NCBI GenBank assembly: GCA_003142855.1
Contig: PLNW01000087.1
Span: 17,137 to 81,136, forward strand
Source of the DNA: Myxococcales bacterium
GTDB lineage: Bacteria > Myxococcota_A > Polyangia > Fen-1088
DNA: 64,000 bases
Direction of reading: 5' to 3'
This document shows positions 34,210-42,918 of the stretch, in pieces (position 1 is the first letter of the stretch; every line of letters begins with the position of its first letter). The notes under the pieces were generated by a model that was not told the origin of the DNA, did not search any database, and saw nothing but the letters and a program-made list of their open reading frames with translations. Made by a program: the position numbers and the translations under genes.

Positions 34210-35097
34210 ATGACGGTCGATTTCTCTGCCGGGGCTGTTCCGCGATCCATGGCTAGCATGCCCGCGCGGACTCCAGCGCAAAACGTCGCAGCCCAGTTTC
34301 TGCTGCGCATTTTACCGGGTCGCAGGGCCCGCACGCGGGCCAGCCGATTACTCCAATACCTCCTACTGCCGCTCGCAATCGTGACCGTATGGGAAACGCT
34401 CTGCCGCGCCAACCTGATTCGCGTCATCGCGCTTCCCGCGCCGAGCACTGTGGCCGTGACCCTCTGGGGGCTATGCATCACCGGCCAGCTTCCCGTCCAT
34501 GTGGGCGCGAGTTTGTTGCGCGTGCTCGAGGGTTTTGCCGCTGCCGCAGCCCTGGGTCTCGCGCTCGGGGTGGCCGTCGGGGTCTCGACCACGGTGGCAC
34601 GGTTCACCGATCTCGTCATCCAGATCCTGCGCCCGATTCCGCCCATCGCCTGGATTCCGCTTGCCATCCTCTGGTTCGGCATCGGCGAAGCGTCGAAGGT
34701 GTACATCATCTTTCTGGGCGCGTTCTTTCCCATCATCATCGGCGTCATCGAGGGCATTCGGAACACCGACCATCGCTACGTGGAGGTGGCAAGAATACTT
34801 GAGACCTCGCGCTGGAAGCTCATCCGCAGGGTGGTGCTGCCTGGCGCCCTGCCCACCATCATCACGGGCCTGCGCATCGGCCTGGGCAACGCATGGGTGT
34901 GCGTGGTGGCCGCCGAGTTGATCGCCGCCGAGCGCGGCGTGGGCTACATCATCGTGGACGGCCGCGAGATGTCCCGTCCCGATCTCGTGATCGCCGGCAT
35001 GATCTCCATCGGCGTGATCGGCAAGCTGATGGACGTCGGCCTGAGAAAAATGGAGCGCGCCCTGGTCCCCTGGCGCGCGCAATACCAGGGAGGCTGA
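34210..35097 (+). CDS. NitT/TauT-family ABC transporter permease
   Basis: 295 residues. An N-terminal cytosolic stretch of about 45 residues precedes six or so hydrophobic segments. The region RYVEVARILETSRWKLIRRVVLPGALPTIITGLRIG is the coupling loop, and AAERGVGYIIVDGREMSRPD follows, as in SsuC. It ends 7 bp before the convergent 15-gene operon. The matching ATPase is probably the divergent gene at 30527. Confidence 0.88.
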   Translation: MTVDFSAGAVPRSMASMPARTPAQNVAAQFLLRILPGRRARTRASRLLQYLLLPLAIVTVWETLCRANLIRVIALPAPSTVAVTLWGLCITGQLPVHVGASLLRVLEGFAAAAALGLALGVAVGVSTTVARFTDLVIQILRPIPPIAWIPLAILWFGIGEASKVYIIFLGAFFPIIIGVIEGIRNTDHRYVEVARILETSRWKLIRRVVLPGALPTIITGLRIGLGNAWVCVVAAELIAAERGVGYIIVDGREMSRPDLVIAGMISIGVIGKLMDVGLRKMERALVPWRAQYQGG

Positions 35098-35104
35098 GAG
35101 CAGA

Positions 35105-36013
35105 CTACGGTCTCCGTTCCCCCGCCAGTCGCCGCAGCCGCGCCCAGCGACTATCGCGCTCTTTCTCGATTGCAGCCACGTCGGCTTTCCCGAGATGGGC
35201 GAAGCGCTTCTGCGTGGCTAGGTGATCCGCCACGGGCTTGAACCGGCGAGGCGTCTTGTTGATGCGATAGTGGCCGGCTTCGTACTCGGCCAGAATCCAT
35301 ACGCCACAGTCGACCGCTCCGCGCGCCACCTCCAGCGTTTCCGATGTCTCGATGCCCCAGCCGGTCGGGCAGGGCGCAAGCACGTGCAAGAAAGACGTGC
35401 CGACCGTCGTGCGCGCCCGCTCGACCTTGCGAATGTAGTCGTGCGCGTGGGCCACGCTGGCCGTGGCCGCATAGTCGATGCCATGCGCGGCCACGATCTC
35501 GAAGATGTCCTTCTTGCGGCTGCGCGCACCCGCCGCATGCGGACCGACCGGGCTGGTGGTGGTGCGGGCGCCAAACGGGGTCAGCCCGCTCTTCTGCACG
35601 CCCGTGTTCATGTAGGCTTCGTTGTCGTAGCAGATGTAGATGAAGTTCTCGCGCCGATCGATGGCGCCCGACAGGGCCTGCAGGCCAATGTCGGCTGTGC
35701 CGCCGTCGCCGGCGAATCCCACCACGTGATAGTCGCGCAGCTTGAGCGCCCGGGCCGCCGCCGCGATCCCGGACATCATCGATGCGGTTCCTGCGAACGT
35801 CGAGATGATGGCGTTGCAGCCAAAGGCCAGCTGCGGGTAGAGGAAGCCCACCGCTGACATGCAGCCGGCGGGCAGCACCACGAATGTGCGTTCGCCCAGC
35901 ACCTTGAGCGCCAGCCGCACGGCCAAGCTACCGCCGCAGCCGGCACAAGCCTTGTGACCGAGGAACGGCTCGTCGTCGGAGAGCGCAAGCTTCAGCCGGG
36001 CTGCTTCAGCCAT
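35105..36013 (-). CDS. 2-oxoacid:ferredoxin oxidoreductase beta subunit (TPP-binding)
   Basis: 302 residues, PorB/VorB-like. HKACAGCGGSLAVRLALKVLG contains the cluster-binding CXXC region, VVGFAGDGGTADIGLQALSGA is the TPP-binding GDG block, and ICYDNEAYMNTGVQKSGLTPFGA follows, as in pyruvate oxidoreductases. HVLAPCPTGWG supplies a later cysteine. It overlaps the alpha gene by 8 bp and is the last gene of the run. The complex oxidatively decarboxylates a 2-oxoacid to an acyl-CoA with reduced ferredoxin; the substrate cannot be read from sequence. Confidence 0.9.
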   Translation of the reverse strand: MAEAARLKLALSDDEPFLGHKACAGCGGSLAVRLALKVLGERTFVVLPAGCMSAVGFLYPQLAFGCNAIISTFAGTASMMSGIAAAARALKLRDYHVVGFAGDGGTADIGLQALSGAIDRRENFIYICYDNEAYMNTGVQKSGLTPFGARTTTSPVGPHAAGARSRKKDIFEIVAAHGIDYAATASVAHAHDYIRKVERARTTVGTSFLHVLAPCPTGWGIETSETLEVARGAVDCGVWILAEYEAGHYRINKTPRRFKPVADHLATQKRFAHLGKADVAAIEKERDSRWARLRRLAGERRP

Positions 36014-37211
36014 TGCTATTGACTCCAACGAAACAAACCCGTTCACCTGGTGGCCGAACCGTGGCGACCTGGAGTTGGTCGAACATCTGTTCGACATCAT
36101 TGCGAGAAATGTCCCGTCCCCCGAGGCCCGCCACGAAATTGAGCAGCGCCGGCCGAGCCGCCGATCCCGCCAGCGCGGACGAAACTTCAGAGAACACGGC
36201 GCCCTGATGTCCGAACGACACGTCCTTTTCCAGCACGCCGACAGAACGCGCGGTGGAAAGTGCCTGCACGATTTCGCGTTCAGGGAAAGGTCGCATGAAG
36301 CGCAGTTTGAGCATTCCGGCAGCCACGCCCCGGGCGCGCAGCCTGTCCACGGTCTCGCGCACAATTCCGGCCACACTGCCCAGGGTGACCAGCACCACGT
36401 CTGCGCCCTCGCAGCGATAGGGCACCACTGCGCCGCCGTAGCTGCGGCCAAAACGACGCCCAAACTCCTGGTCCACCTCGCTCGCAACCCGCTCGGCGCG
36501 CAGGATGGCCCGGTGTTGTTGCACCTTGAACTCGGTATAGTGGGCAGGCCCAGCGGTGAAGCCCATGCTCGTGGGCGCCTCAAGACTCATCTTGCTGGGC
36601 GTGCGAAACGGCGGCAGGAAGGCATCCACGTCTGCCTGTGCGGGAACATCCACCGGCTCGTAGGTGTGGGTCAGCACAAAGCCGTCGAGATTCAGCATCA
36701 CTGGTGTCAGCACCTCGGCGTGCTCGGCAATGGCAAAGCCCTGGATGGTCATGTCCAGTGCCTCCTGGGCATCCTCGATGTAGATCTGGATCCAGCCGCT
36801 CGACAGCACCGCCAGCGAATCCTGCTGATCGCCGTAGATGTTCCAGGGCAGGGCCAGCGCCCGGTTGGCGTTCATCATCACGATGGGAAAGCGCCCGCCG
36901 CTCGCGTACTGCAGACACTCCGCCATGTACAGCAATCCCTGGGACGAAGTTGCGGTGAAGGTGCGCGCTCCAAGGGCGCTGGCACCCATACAGGCAGAAA
37001 GCGCCGAGTGTTCCGATTCCACGTGCAAGAACTCAGTATCCAGCGTTCCTTCGGCCACCCATTGGGCCAGCCGCTCAATGACCACGGTCTGCGGCGTGAT
37101 GGGATAGGCGGCAATGACATGGGGTCGGGCTAGCCGCGCGCCCCAGGCCACGGCTTCGTTGCCCGACATGAAGAGAGGCTGGGGTTGCCGTGCGGTTGCT
37201 TCAACGGACAT
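36006..37211 (-). CDS. 2-oxoacid:ferredoxin oxidoreductase alpha subunit
   Basis: 401 residues, PorA-like: MSGNEAVAWGARLARPHVIAAYPITPQT, FLHVESEHSALSACMGASALGARTFTATSSQGL, and NANRALALPWNIYGDQQDSL, where Por enzymes carry the loop near CoA and TPP. The C-terminal half has VTLGSVAGIVRETVDRLR and FMRPFPEREI. It overlaps the delta gene by 11 bp. The split four-subunit arrangement is typical of anaerobes and archaea. Confidence 0.9.
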   Translation of the reverse strand: MSVEATARQPQPLFMSGNEAVAWGARLARPHVIAAYPITPQTVVIERLAQWVAEGTLDTEFLHVESEHSALSACMGASALGARTFTATSSQGLLYMAECLQYASGGRFPIVMMNANRALALPWNIYGDQQDSLAVLSSGWIQIYIEDAQEALDMTIQGFAIAEHAEVLTPVMLNLDGFVLTHTYEPVDVPAQADVDAFLPPFRTPSKMSLEAPTSMGFTAGPAHYTEFKVQQHRAILRAERVASEVDQEFGRRFGRSYGGAVVPYRCEGADVVLVTLGSVAGIVRETVDRLRARGVAAGMLKLRFMRPFPEREIVQALSTARSVGVLEKDVSFGHQGAVFSEVSSALAGSAARPALLNFVAGLGGRDISRNDVEQMFDQLQVATVRPPGERVCFVGVNSNG

Positions 37212-37512
37212 CTTTGATCTCCTCGGGAATCATCAAAATGGCCTGCGCCTTGCACTCGCGCGCGCAGATTCCACAGCCTTTGCAGAAGTCGTAGTCCAGC
37301 CGAACGACTGCCCCTGCGCGCAGCACGGCGCCGTCCGGGCAGGCCAGGTAGCAACGCAGGCACCCGGTGCAGCGCTCGACGCTGAGCACCGGCCGCTCGC
37401 TGCGCCAGGAGGCGTTGGTCTCCACCAGATGGCCCGCCGTGAAACACGGGCCAATGGGATAGTCGTCTGGCGAGCGGGGCGGCACATAGGGCCTGACAAA
37501 TGGGCTAGCCAC
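37201..37512 (-). CDS. 2-oxoacid:ferredoxin oxidoreductase delta subunit (2x[4Fe-4S])
   Basis: 103 residues with two ferredoxin motifs, CTGCLRCYLACPDGAV and CKGCGICARECKAQAI, preceded by a short N-terminal arm (ETNASWRSERPV) typical of PorD. It transfers electrons from the TPP site to external ferredoxin. It overlaps the gamma gene by 8 bp and alpha by 11 bp. Confidence 0.92.
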   Translation of the reverse strand: MASPFVRPYVPPRSPDDYPIGPCFTAGHLVETNASWRSERPVLSVERCTGCLRCYLACPDGAVLRAGAVVRLDYDFCKGCGICARECKAQAILMIPEEIKDVR

Positions 37513-38050
37513 CCAGTTGTTCCTTCATCAGGTCGTGACACCGCCGCAAGACCTCCCCATTCTTTTCGGCCAGCGCCGGCCGCATCTCGGACTGGACAGC
37601 GCGCAGACCAGCCTCCAGAGACACAATGCCCGAGGCTGCCAGCAATGCCCCAATCATGCCGGTGTTGACAATGACCCGGCCCAGGATCGCGCGCGCGACC
37701 GCACCCGCATCCACTGTCAGAACGCGCACACCGAGGCTTGCCCACTCCACTGGGGGACGAGCGGAGTTGACCAGCAACGCGCCTCCCTGACGGATGCCGT
37801 CCGCCGCATGAGGCCCCATCAAAGTCTCGTCGAGCACCACTGCAAAGTCGCAGGATCGCAGGGCACTGCGATCCACGATTCGTCGGCCATCAATGCGTGT
37901 GAAGGCCAGGATCGGCGCACCCCTTCTCTCGGGACCAAAGGACGGGAATGCCAGTGCGAACTTTCTGTCGCACAAGGCAGCGGCGCCCAGCAGACGGGCA
38001 GCCGTGAATGCTCCTTGCCCACCACGGCCGTGCCAGCGCACTTCGATCAC
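37505..38050 (-). CDS. 2-oxoacid:ferredoxin oxidoreductase gamma subunit
   Basis: 181 residues, PorG-like: EVRWHGRGGQGAFTAARLLG at the N-terminus, FPSFGPERRGAPILAFTRI and GRVIVNTGMIGALLAASGIV. This subunit binds CoA or stabilises the alpha-beta pair. It begins immediately after the aminotransferase stop, which ties amino transfer and oxidative decarboxylation into one pathway. Confidence 0.92.
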   Translation of the reverse strand: MIEVRWHGRGGQGAFTAARLLGAAALCDRKFALAFPSFGPERRGAPILAFTRIDGRRIVDRSALRSCDFAVVLDETLMGPHAADGIRQGGALLVNSARPPVEWASLGVRVLTVDAGAVARAILGRVIVNTGMIGALLAASGIVSLEAGLRAVQSEMRPALAEKNGEVLRRCHDLMKEQLGG

Positions 38051-39229
38051 CTAGACACGCTCCTTGGCGCGCGCGGCCCGTTCGCGCAGGCTGACCAGCC
38101 GCTGGCCTGCCGCCTCCAGGGTTTCGGGCCGCTTGGCGAAATGGAAGCGAATCCAGCTCCTCACCGGATCGCGAAAGAAACTGGACCCAGGGACCGCGGC
38201 CACGCCCACGTCCTTCACCAACCAGTCGCAAAAAGCGCGGTCGTCAGTCCATCCTGACTCGGCGATGTCTACCATCACGTAGTACGCGCCCTCGGGCTCG
38301 CAGAAGCGCAATCCAGTCTGCCGCAGAAAACCGAGGAAGAGATCGCGCTTGGCGGTGTAGCTGGCCAGCAACTCGTCGTAGTAACGGTCAGGCAGGTTCA
38401 GGCCGGCCACTGCGGCTTCTTGCAGGGGCGCCGCCGCGCCCACGGTCAAGAAATCGTGTACCTTGCGCGCACCCGCTATTACCTCCGGCGCAGCAATGAC
38501 GTAGCCCAGACGCCAGCCCGTGATCGAATAGGTCTTGGACAGTGATCCGCAGCTGATGGTCCGCCGGCCCATCCCTGGCAGCGCCGCGAAGTAGGTGTGG
38601 CGGTGCGGGGCATACACGATGTGCTCGTAAACCTCGTCGGTGATGACAAACGCGTCGACCTCCTCGGCCAGAGCCGCAATGGTCTCCAGCTCCGCTCGCG
38701 TGAACACCCGGCCCGACGGATTCGACGGGTTGCACAGGATCACCGCCTTCGGCTTCTGAGCAAACGCGCGCTTCAGGTCCGCCTCGTCAAAGCGAAACTC
38801 CGGCGGATTCAGCGAGACATAGATGGGTTCCGCGCCCGAGAGAATCGTGTCGGCAACGTAGTTCTCGTAAAAGGGCGAGAACACGACGACGCGATCGCCG
38901 GGATTGCAGGCCGTCATCATGGCCGCCATCATGGCCTCGGTACTGCCGCAAGTGACGACCAAGTTGGCGTCGGGATCGATGTCGATTCCCATCCAGCGCG
39001 ACTGCTTGCGCGCCAAGGCCGCGCGAAAGTTCGGCGCGCCCCAGGTCACCGCGTATTGATGTGGCCCGTGCCGCCCGGCCTGCTCGGCGGCCCGTTTCAG
39101 TTCCTCGGGCGGATCGAAGTCAGGGAATCCCTGCGACAGATTGATGGCTCCGTGGGCATTCGCCAGCCGGGTCATGTGCCGGATGACCGACTCGCTGAAG
39201 CGGCCCACGCGCTGACTGGTGCTTGGCAT
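38051..39229 (-). CDS. Class I/II aminotransferase of the KAT/GTK/YbdL group
   Basis: 392 residues, PLP-dependent. INLSQGFPDFDPPEEL is the hallmark of kynurenine/glutamine-K transaminases and of the methionine aminotransferase YbdL. VVVFSPFYENYVAD, CNPSNPSGRVFTRAELE and SCGSLSKTYSITGWRLGYV (Schiff-base Lys) follow. This group prefers methionine, aromatic amino acids and cysteine conjugates. Directly upstream of PorG, it could turn a methionine-like amino acid into its 2-oxoacid. Substrate is inferred. Confidence 0.88.
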   Translation of the reverse strand: MPSTSQRVGRFSESVIRHMTRLANAHGAINLSQGFPDFDPPEELKRAAEQAGRHGPHQYAVTWGAPNFRAALARKQSRWMGIDIDPDANLVVTCGSTEAMMAAMMTACNPGDRVVVFSPFYENYVADTILSGAEPIYVSLNPPEFRFDEADLKRAFAQKPKAVILCNPSNPSGRVFTRAELETIAALAEEVDAFVITDEVYEHIVYAPHRHTYFAALPGMGRRTISCGSLSKTYSITGWRLGYVIAAPEVIAGARKVHDFLTVGAAAPLQEAAVAGLNLPDRYYDELLASYTAKRDLFLGFLRQTGLRFCEPEGAYYVMVDIAESGWTDDRAFCDWLVKDVGVAAVPGSSFFRDPVRSWIRFHFAKRPETLEAAGQRLVSLRERAARAKERV

Positions 39230-39235
39230 GGATGC

Positions 39236-40582
39236 CTAGATGTTCTCTCCGCGAGACGATGTTGCCTCGTTGCCGCGCAGATCCAGCAGGCGCTTGGCCT
39301 TGTGGGTAGCGCGGGGCAGGGCGCCCGCGGCCAGCACCTTCACCTGGCGTGGCCGCACGCCCAGTCGGGTCGCAACCTGTTTCTTCACCTCTTCGGCCAC
39401 GTCCTCGTCCGCGCCCTGGAAATCCCCGCTGCGCTCCACCTCGACGTCGAATCGGGTCAGGTGGTTCTCGGTGTAGACCACCACTCGGTACTCGCCGGTC
39501 AACCCTGGCACGTTACGGGCCACGTATTCGATGTCGCTGGGGAATACGTTCACGCCCGAAACGATGAACATGTCGTCGCGCCGGCCCAGCACCTTGAAAC
39601 GCACATGGGTGCGGCCACACGAGCAGCCGTCGGGATAGCGCTGGATGATGTCGCCGGTGCGGAACCGGATCATGGGCCGCGCCCGCTTGCGCAGCGTCGT
39701 CAGGACCATCTCGCCCGGCGTGTCGCCCTCGACCGGCTCGCCGCTCGCGGGGTCAACCACTTCAATGAGAATGTGGTCCTCGGCCAGGTGCAAGCCGTCG
39801 CGCACCGGGCACATGCCCGCGCATGCCCCGAAGATGTCGGAGATACCGTAGAAGTCGTAGAGCTGGGCGTTCCACAGGGTTTCGATGGCGGCACGGGTGG
39901 CGGGAATGGAGCCGCCTGGCTCGCCCGCCACGATGATGCGCCGGATCCCCAGATCCCGCGCAGGATCGATGCCCTGTTGCTTGGCGGTCTCACCCAGGTA
40001 CCAGGCATACGACGGCGTGGTCCAGGTGGTAGTGGGCTGAAAGTTCTTCATGATGAAGAGCAGTCGCTCCGACGGGATCGAACCCGCCCAGATGCACAGT
40101 GCGCCCAGTTTCTGCGCGCCGATGACGTCAGGACCACCGACAAAGAGCGTGAAATTCAGCGCGTGCACGTAACGATCATGCCGCCGCATGCCAGTGCCCC
40201 AGAACAGACGCGCCTGCACGTCCTGGAATTCGTCGAAGTCCTCCTTGGTGAATGGACTGAGCGTGGGCACGCCCGTCGATCCGCTGGACGCGGCCACGAA
40301 AACCACCTCTTCCTCGGCCACTGCGGTCAGGTCGCCCAGAAACGGCCGCGCCACCTGGCGGTCGCGCTCGATGGTTTTGTCGATGAAGGGGAAGCGCTGC
40401 AGGTCTTCCAGGCGTCGTAGGTCCGACGGTTTCACTCCGGCCGCGGTGAACGCCTGCCGGTAGAACGGCGACTGCACCCAAGCCAGTTCCAAATGTTTGC
40501 GCAACTGCTCGGTCTGATACTCGATGAGCTGTGGGCGCGGCAGGGTCTCGATCGTCTCGTCCCAATAGCGTTTCTCGGACAT
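39236..40582 (-). CDS. PaaK-like aryl/acyl-CoA ligase
   Basis: 448 residues of the phenylacetate-CoA ligase family (adenylate-forming): AASSGSTGVPTLSPFTKEDF is the P-loop, LYDFYGISDIFGACAGMC the A5 block, MIRFRTGDIIQRYPDGCSCGRTH the hinge region with a Cys pair, and VLGRRDDMFIVSGVNVFPSDIE the A8 region. PaaK relatives accompany 2-oxoacid oxidoreductases and interconvert acids and CoA thioesters. It overlaps nothing, but only 6 bp separates it from the aminotransferase gene. Confidence 0.88.
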   Translation of the reverse strand: MSEKRYWDETIETLPRPQLIEYQTEQLRKHLELAWVQSPFYRQAFTAAGVKPSDLRRLEDLQRFPFIDKTIERDRQVARPFLGDLTAVAEEEVVFVAASSGSTGVPTLSPFTKEDFDEFQDVQARLFWGTGMRRHDRYVHALNFTLFVGGPDVIGAQKLGALCIWAGSIPSERLLFIMKNFQPTTTWTTPSYAWYLGETAKQQGIDPARDLGIRRIIVAGEPGGSIPATRAAIETLWNAQLYDFYGISDIFGACAGMCPVRDGLHLAEDHILIEVVDPASGEPVEGDTPGEMVLTTLRKRARPMIRFRTGDIIQRYPDGCSCGRTHVRFKVLGRRDDMFIVSGVNVFPSDIEYVARNVPGLTGEYRVVVYTENHLTRFDVEVERSGDFQGADEDVAEEVKKQVATRLGVRPRQVKVLAAGALPRATHKAKRLLDLRGNEATSSRGENI

Positions 40583-41275
40583 CTACAACTCCTTGTTGTC
40601 GAAGAGGCGCTTGTAATAGAAATTGCTGGTGTAAAGCGCGGCCGCCGGGTTGTGCCCCAGTACGCGGTCCTTGGTAATGAGCGTGGTCACCGGCGCCTGC
40701 GAGTGCCGGGTGAACAGGGCATCGTGACCCACGCACAGTCCGACAATGACGTTGAGGTCAGTCTTCTGTGCGTTGAGCAGCCGCGCCTGCAGGATGGGAT
40801 TGCAGAGGGCCTCGTGGCTGCCGCGCAGGATCTTCAGTTCGTCGGGAATACCGATGGCGGTCTTGTCCACTGACCCGACCTTGCACAAAACGCTGTGCCA
40901 CGCGAAGCCCTTGGCCTCCAGCACGCGGGTGAACACGCGCGCCTCCTCCACCAGGCCGATGCAGGTCGCGATACCGATGCGCCGGGCATTGATCCGGCGT
41001 GCAAAGGCCACGATTTCCTCGACGCGAGTCAGCTTGCCGTAGTAGCGGCCCTCAATCTCCGCTGCCGCCCGCGCGATTTTGCCGTCGCTCTCGTCCCCGG
41101 CATACAGGGCCGTTGTGCTCTCGATTTCGGATGCCCCGGCCTCCTCGGTCAAGCAGAAGGAGGGCGCTTTCTTGTCGCGACGGTAGCAATTGAGGGCAAA
41201 GCAGTCAGTGCAGGTGTGCGCCCGCTTTGCACCGACAGTATTTCGTGCGGGCTTCTTTTTTTCGGCTTTGGTCAT
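40583..41275 (-). CDS. DUF1847 metal-binding-like protein
   Basis: 230 residues. The N-terminus holds a cysteine cluster, CTDCFALNCYRRDKKAPSFC, likely to bind a metal or cluster. RIGIATCIGLVEEARVFTRVLEAKG and a C-terminal VGLCVGHDALFTRHSQAPVTTLI follow. This is the DUF1847 layout, often seen beside corrinoid methyltransferases and their activators. Function unknown. It starts 2 bp downstream of the RACo-like gene. Confidence 0.75.
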   Translation of the reverse strand: MTKAEKKKPARNTVGAKRAHTCTDCFALNCYRRDKKAPSFCLTEEAGASEIESTTALYAGDESDGKIARAAAEIEGRYYGKLTRVEEIVAFARRINARRIGIATCIGLVEEARVFTRVLEAKGFAWHSVLCKVGSVDKTAIGIPDELKILRGSHEALCNPILQARLLNAQKTDLNVIVGLCVGHDALFTRHSQAPVTTLITKDRVLGHNPAAALYTSNFYYKRLFDNKEL

Positions 41276-41277
41276 GT

Positions 41278-42918
41278 TCAGGCGTCTCCAAATGCCATTT
41301 GCTCGACGAAACGCCGTCCAAAGGCCGCATCGTTGGCCAGCTCGATGCTGCGCACACGCGCGGCCACAGACTCCAGCTCGCGGCGAGTGCCGGCGTTGCT
41401 GAGCAGAGTGACCGCGCCAGCCTTGCAGGTGTTGCCCACGGCCTCCACCTTGGCAGCCAGCTTAGCCGGCAAGAGGCCGCTTCCCGCCAGACTGTCCGGT
41501 CGCAAGTGATAGCCGAACGAGCCCGCAACCAGCACGCGCTCAACATCCTGTCTGCGCACTTTCGCCCCTGCCAGAAGCGCGTCCAGTCCAGCCCGAATTG
41601 CGGCCTTGGCCAGCTGCACCTGACGAACATCCTTCTGGGTCAGCACCACCCCGTCCGATAGCCGCAGCAAACAGCGGCCCTCGCGCTCGTCCCAATTTCC
41701 TACCGGGGGCACTGCTTTCGCTTCGAAACGGCCGTTCTTGCCGATGGCGCCACTGCGCACCAGGCAGCTCACCAGATCGACGAGTCCGCTGCCACAGATG
41801 CCGATGGCTGGCGCGTCGCTGATGGTGTGCACGTCGGTTGCGCTCACAGTATCGACGGCCCCAGGCGCCGCGCGCATGCCGCACTCGATGTTCACACCCT
41901 CGAAAGCCGGGCCCGCAGCCGTGGACGTAGCCCATAACTCGCCGGCATGGGCGAGCACCATCTCGCCATTGGTGCCGATGTCGAGCAATAGGGCTGTCTG
42001 TCGTGATCGATGCAGATCGGTGGCCAATATCCCGGCGGTGATGTCCGCGCCGACGAAGCCCGACACGACGGGCGGCAGATACGCCAGCCCATGGGCAGCG
42101 ATACCGAGCCCCAGTTCCGCCGCACGCAGATGGCTGCCCCCAGTCAGCGACGGCCGGTAGGGCGAACGCCCCAGCGGCGCTGGATCCACCGCAGCGGCGA
42201 TGTGCAACATGCAGGTATTGCCGCCCAAGACGGCCTCGTGGATGTGGCCCCCGTCGACGCCAGCCCGCTGGCAAACCTGCTCGATAAGGGCATTGAGGCT
42301 GCCAATCAGTGCCCGCTGCATCGTCGCTAGGCCGTCTGGCTCGGCCGCAAAGTGAATCCGCGACAAGACATCGTGCCCATAGGCAGTTTGTGGATTCAGT
42401 GCCGAAGCCACGGCCAGTTCGTCGCCCGATTCCAGATCGACCAGCGCAACCACCAGCGTGGTGGTTCCAATGTCCACGGCGATCCCAAGATTGGCCACCC
42501 TGTTCGGCAGCGAAGCGATCAGTTCCTGACCTGCCCACATCGTGCACCCGTTGGAGGCGTGCACCACAGCGATGTGCGGCGCCAGGGACCGCGCCGTGGC
42601 CAATCCGTGGTCCACAATGGCCAGGTTCTTGTCGCCGCGATCAGGGATGGTCGCCGCAATATCGGCACGCACCCGCGCATCGCAGGCCAGAACCAGCGCG
42701 CCCTGGCCATTGCCACCACCCACCTCCACGCCGGCTTCCAGCGCGGTCAACGCCTCAGGGTCAAGCCGCACCAGACATTTGCCGCAGATACCAGCGCCGT
42801 CGCAGGGCGCTTCCAGTGGAGCGCGGGCCTTGCGGGCCGCCGCCAGAAGCGTGCTGCCCGGCTCCACTTCCGCGATGAACGGCCCGGGGAGGAAGCGAAC
42901 TTCGACGCTGGCACTCAC
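41278..42918 (-). CDS. RACo-like reductive activator of corrinoid proteins (2Fe-2S + ASKHA)
   Basis: 546 residues. The N-terminal plant-type [2Fe-2S] domain has C39, C45, C48 and C79 (CDGAGICGKC ... LACD). The rest is a double ASKHA ATPase fold with phosphate motifs AVDIGTTT (148-154) and LLDIGTNGE (312-319) and adenosine-side block GICGSGLVDLVSCL. Such proteins use ATP to reduce inactive Co(II) corrinoid back to Co(I). It lies in one operon with the corrinoid protein and two methyltransferases and overlaps the second of these by 4 bp. Confidence 0.92.
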   Translation of the reverse strand: MSASVEVRFLPGPFIAEVEPGSTLLAAARKARAPLEAPCDGAGICGKCLVRLDPEALTALEAGVEVGGGNGQGALVLACDARVRADIAATIPDRGDKNLAIVDHGLATARSLAPHIAVVHASNGCTMWAGQELIASLPNRVANLGIAVDIGTTTLVVALVDLESGDELAVASALNPQTAYGHDVLSRIHFAAEPDGLATMQRALIGSLNALIEQVCQRAGVDGGHIHEAVLGGNTCMLHIAAAVDPAPLGRSPYRPSLTGGSHLRAAELGLGIAAHGLAYLPPVVSGFVGADITAGILATDLHRSRQTALLLDIGTNGEMVLAHAGELWATSTAAGPAFEGVNIECGMRAAPGAVDTVSATDVHTISDAPAIGICGSGLVDLVSCLVRSGAIGKNGRFEAKAVPPVGNWDEREGRCLLRLSDGVVLTQKDVRQVQLAKAAIRAGLDALLAGAKVRRQDVERVLVAGSFGYHLRPDSLAGSGLLPAKLAAKVEAVGNTCKAGAVTLLSNAGTRRELESVAARVRSIELANDAAFGRRFVEQMAFGDA

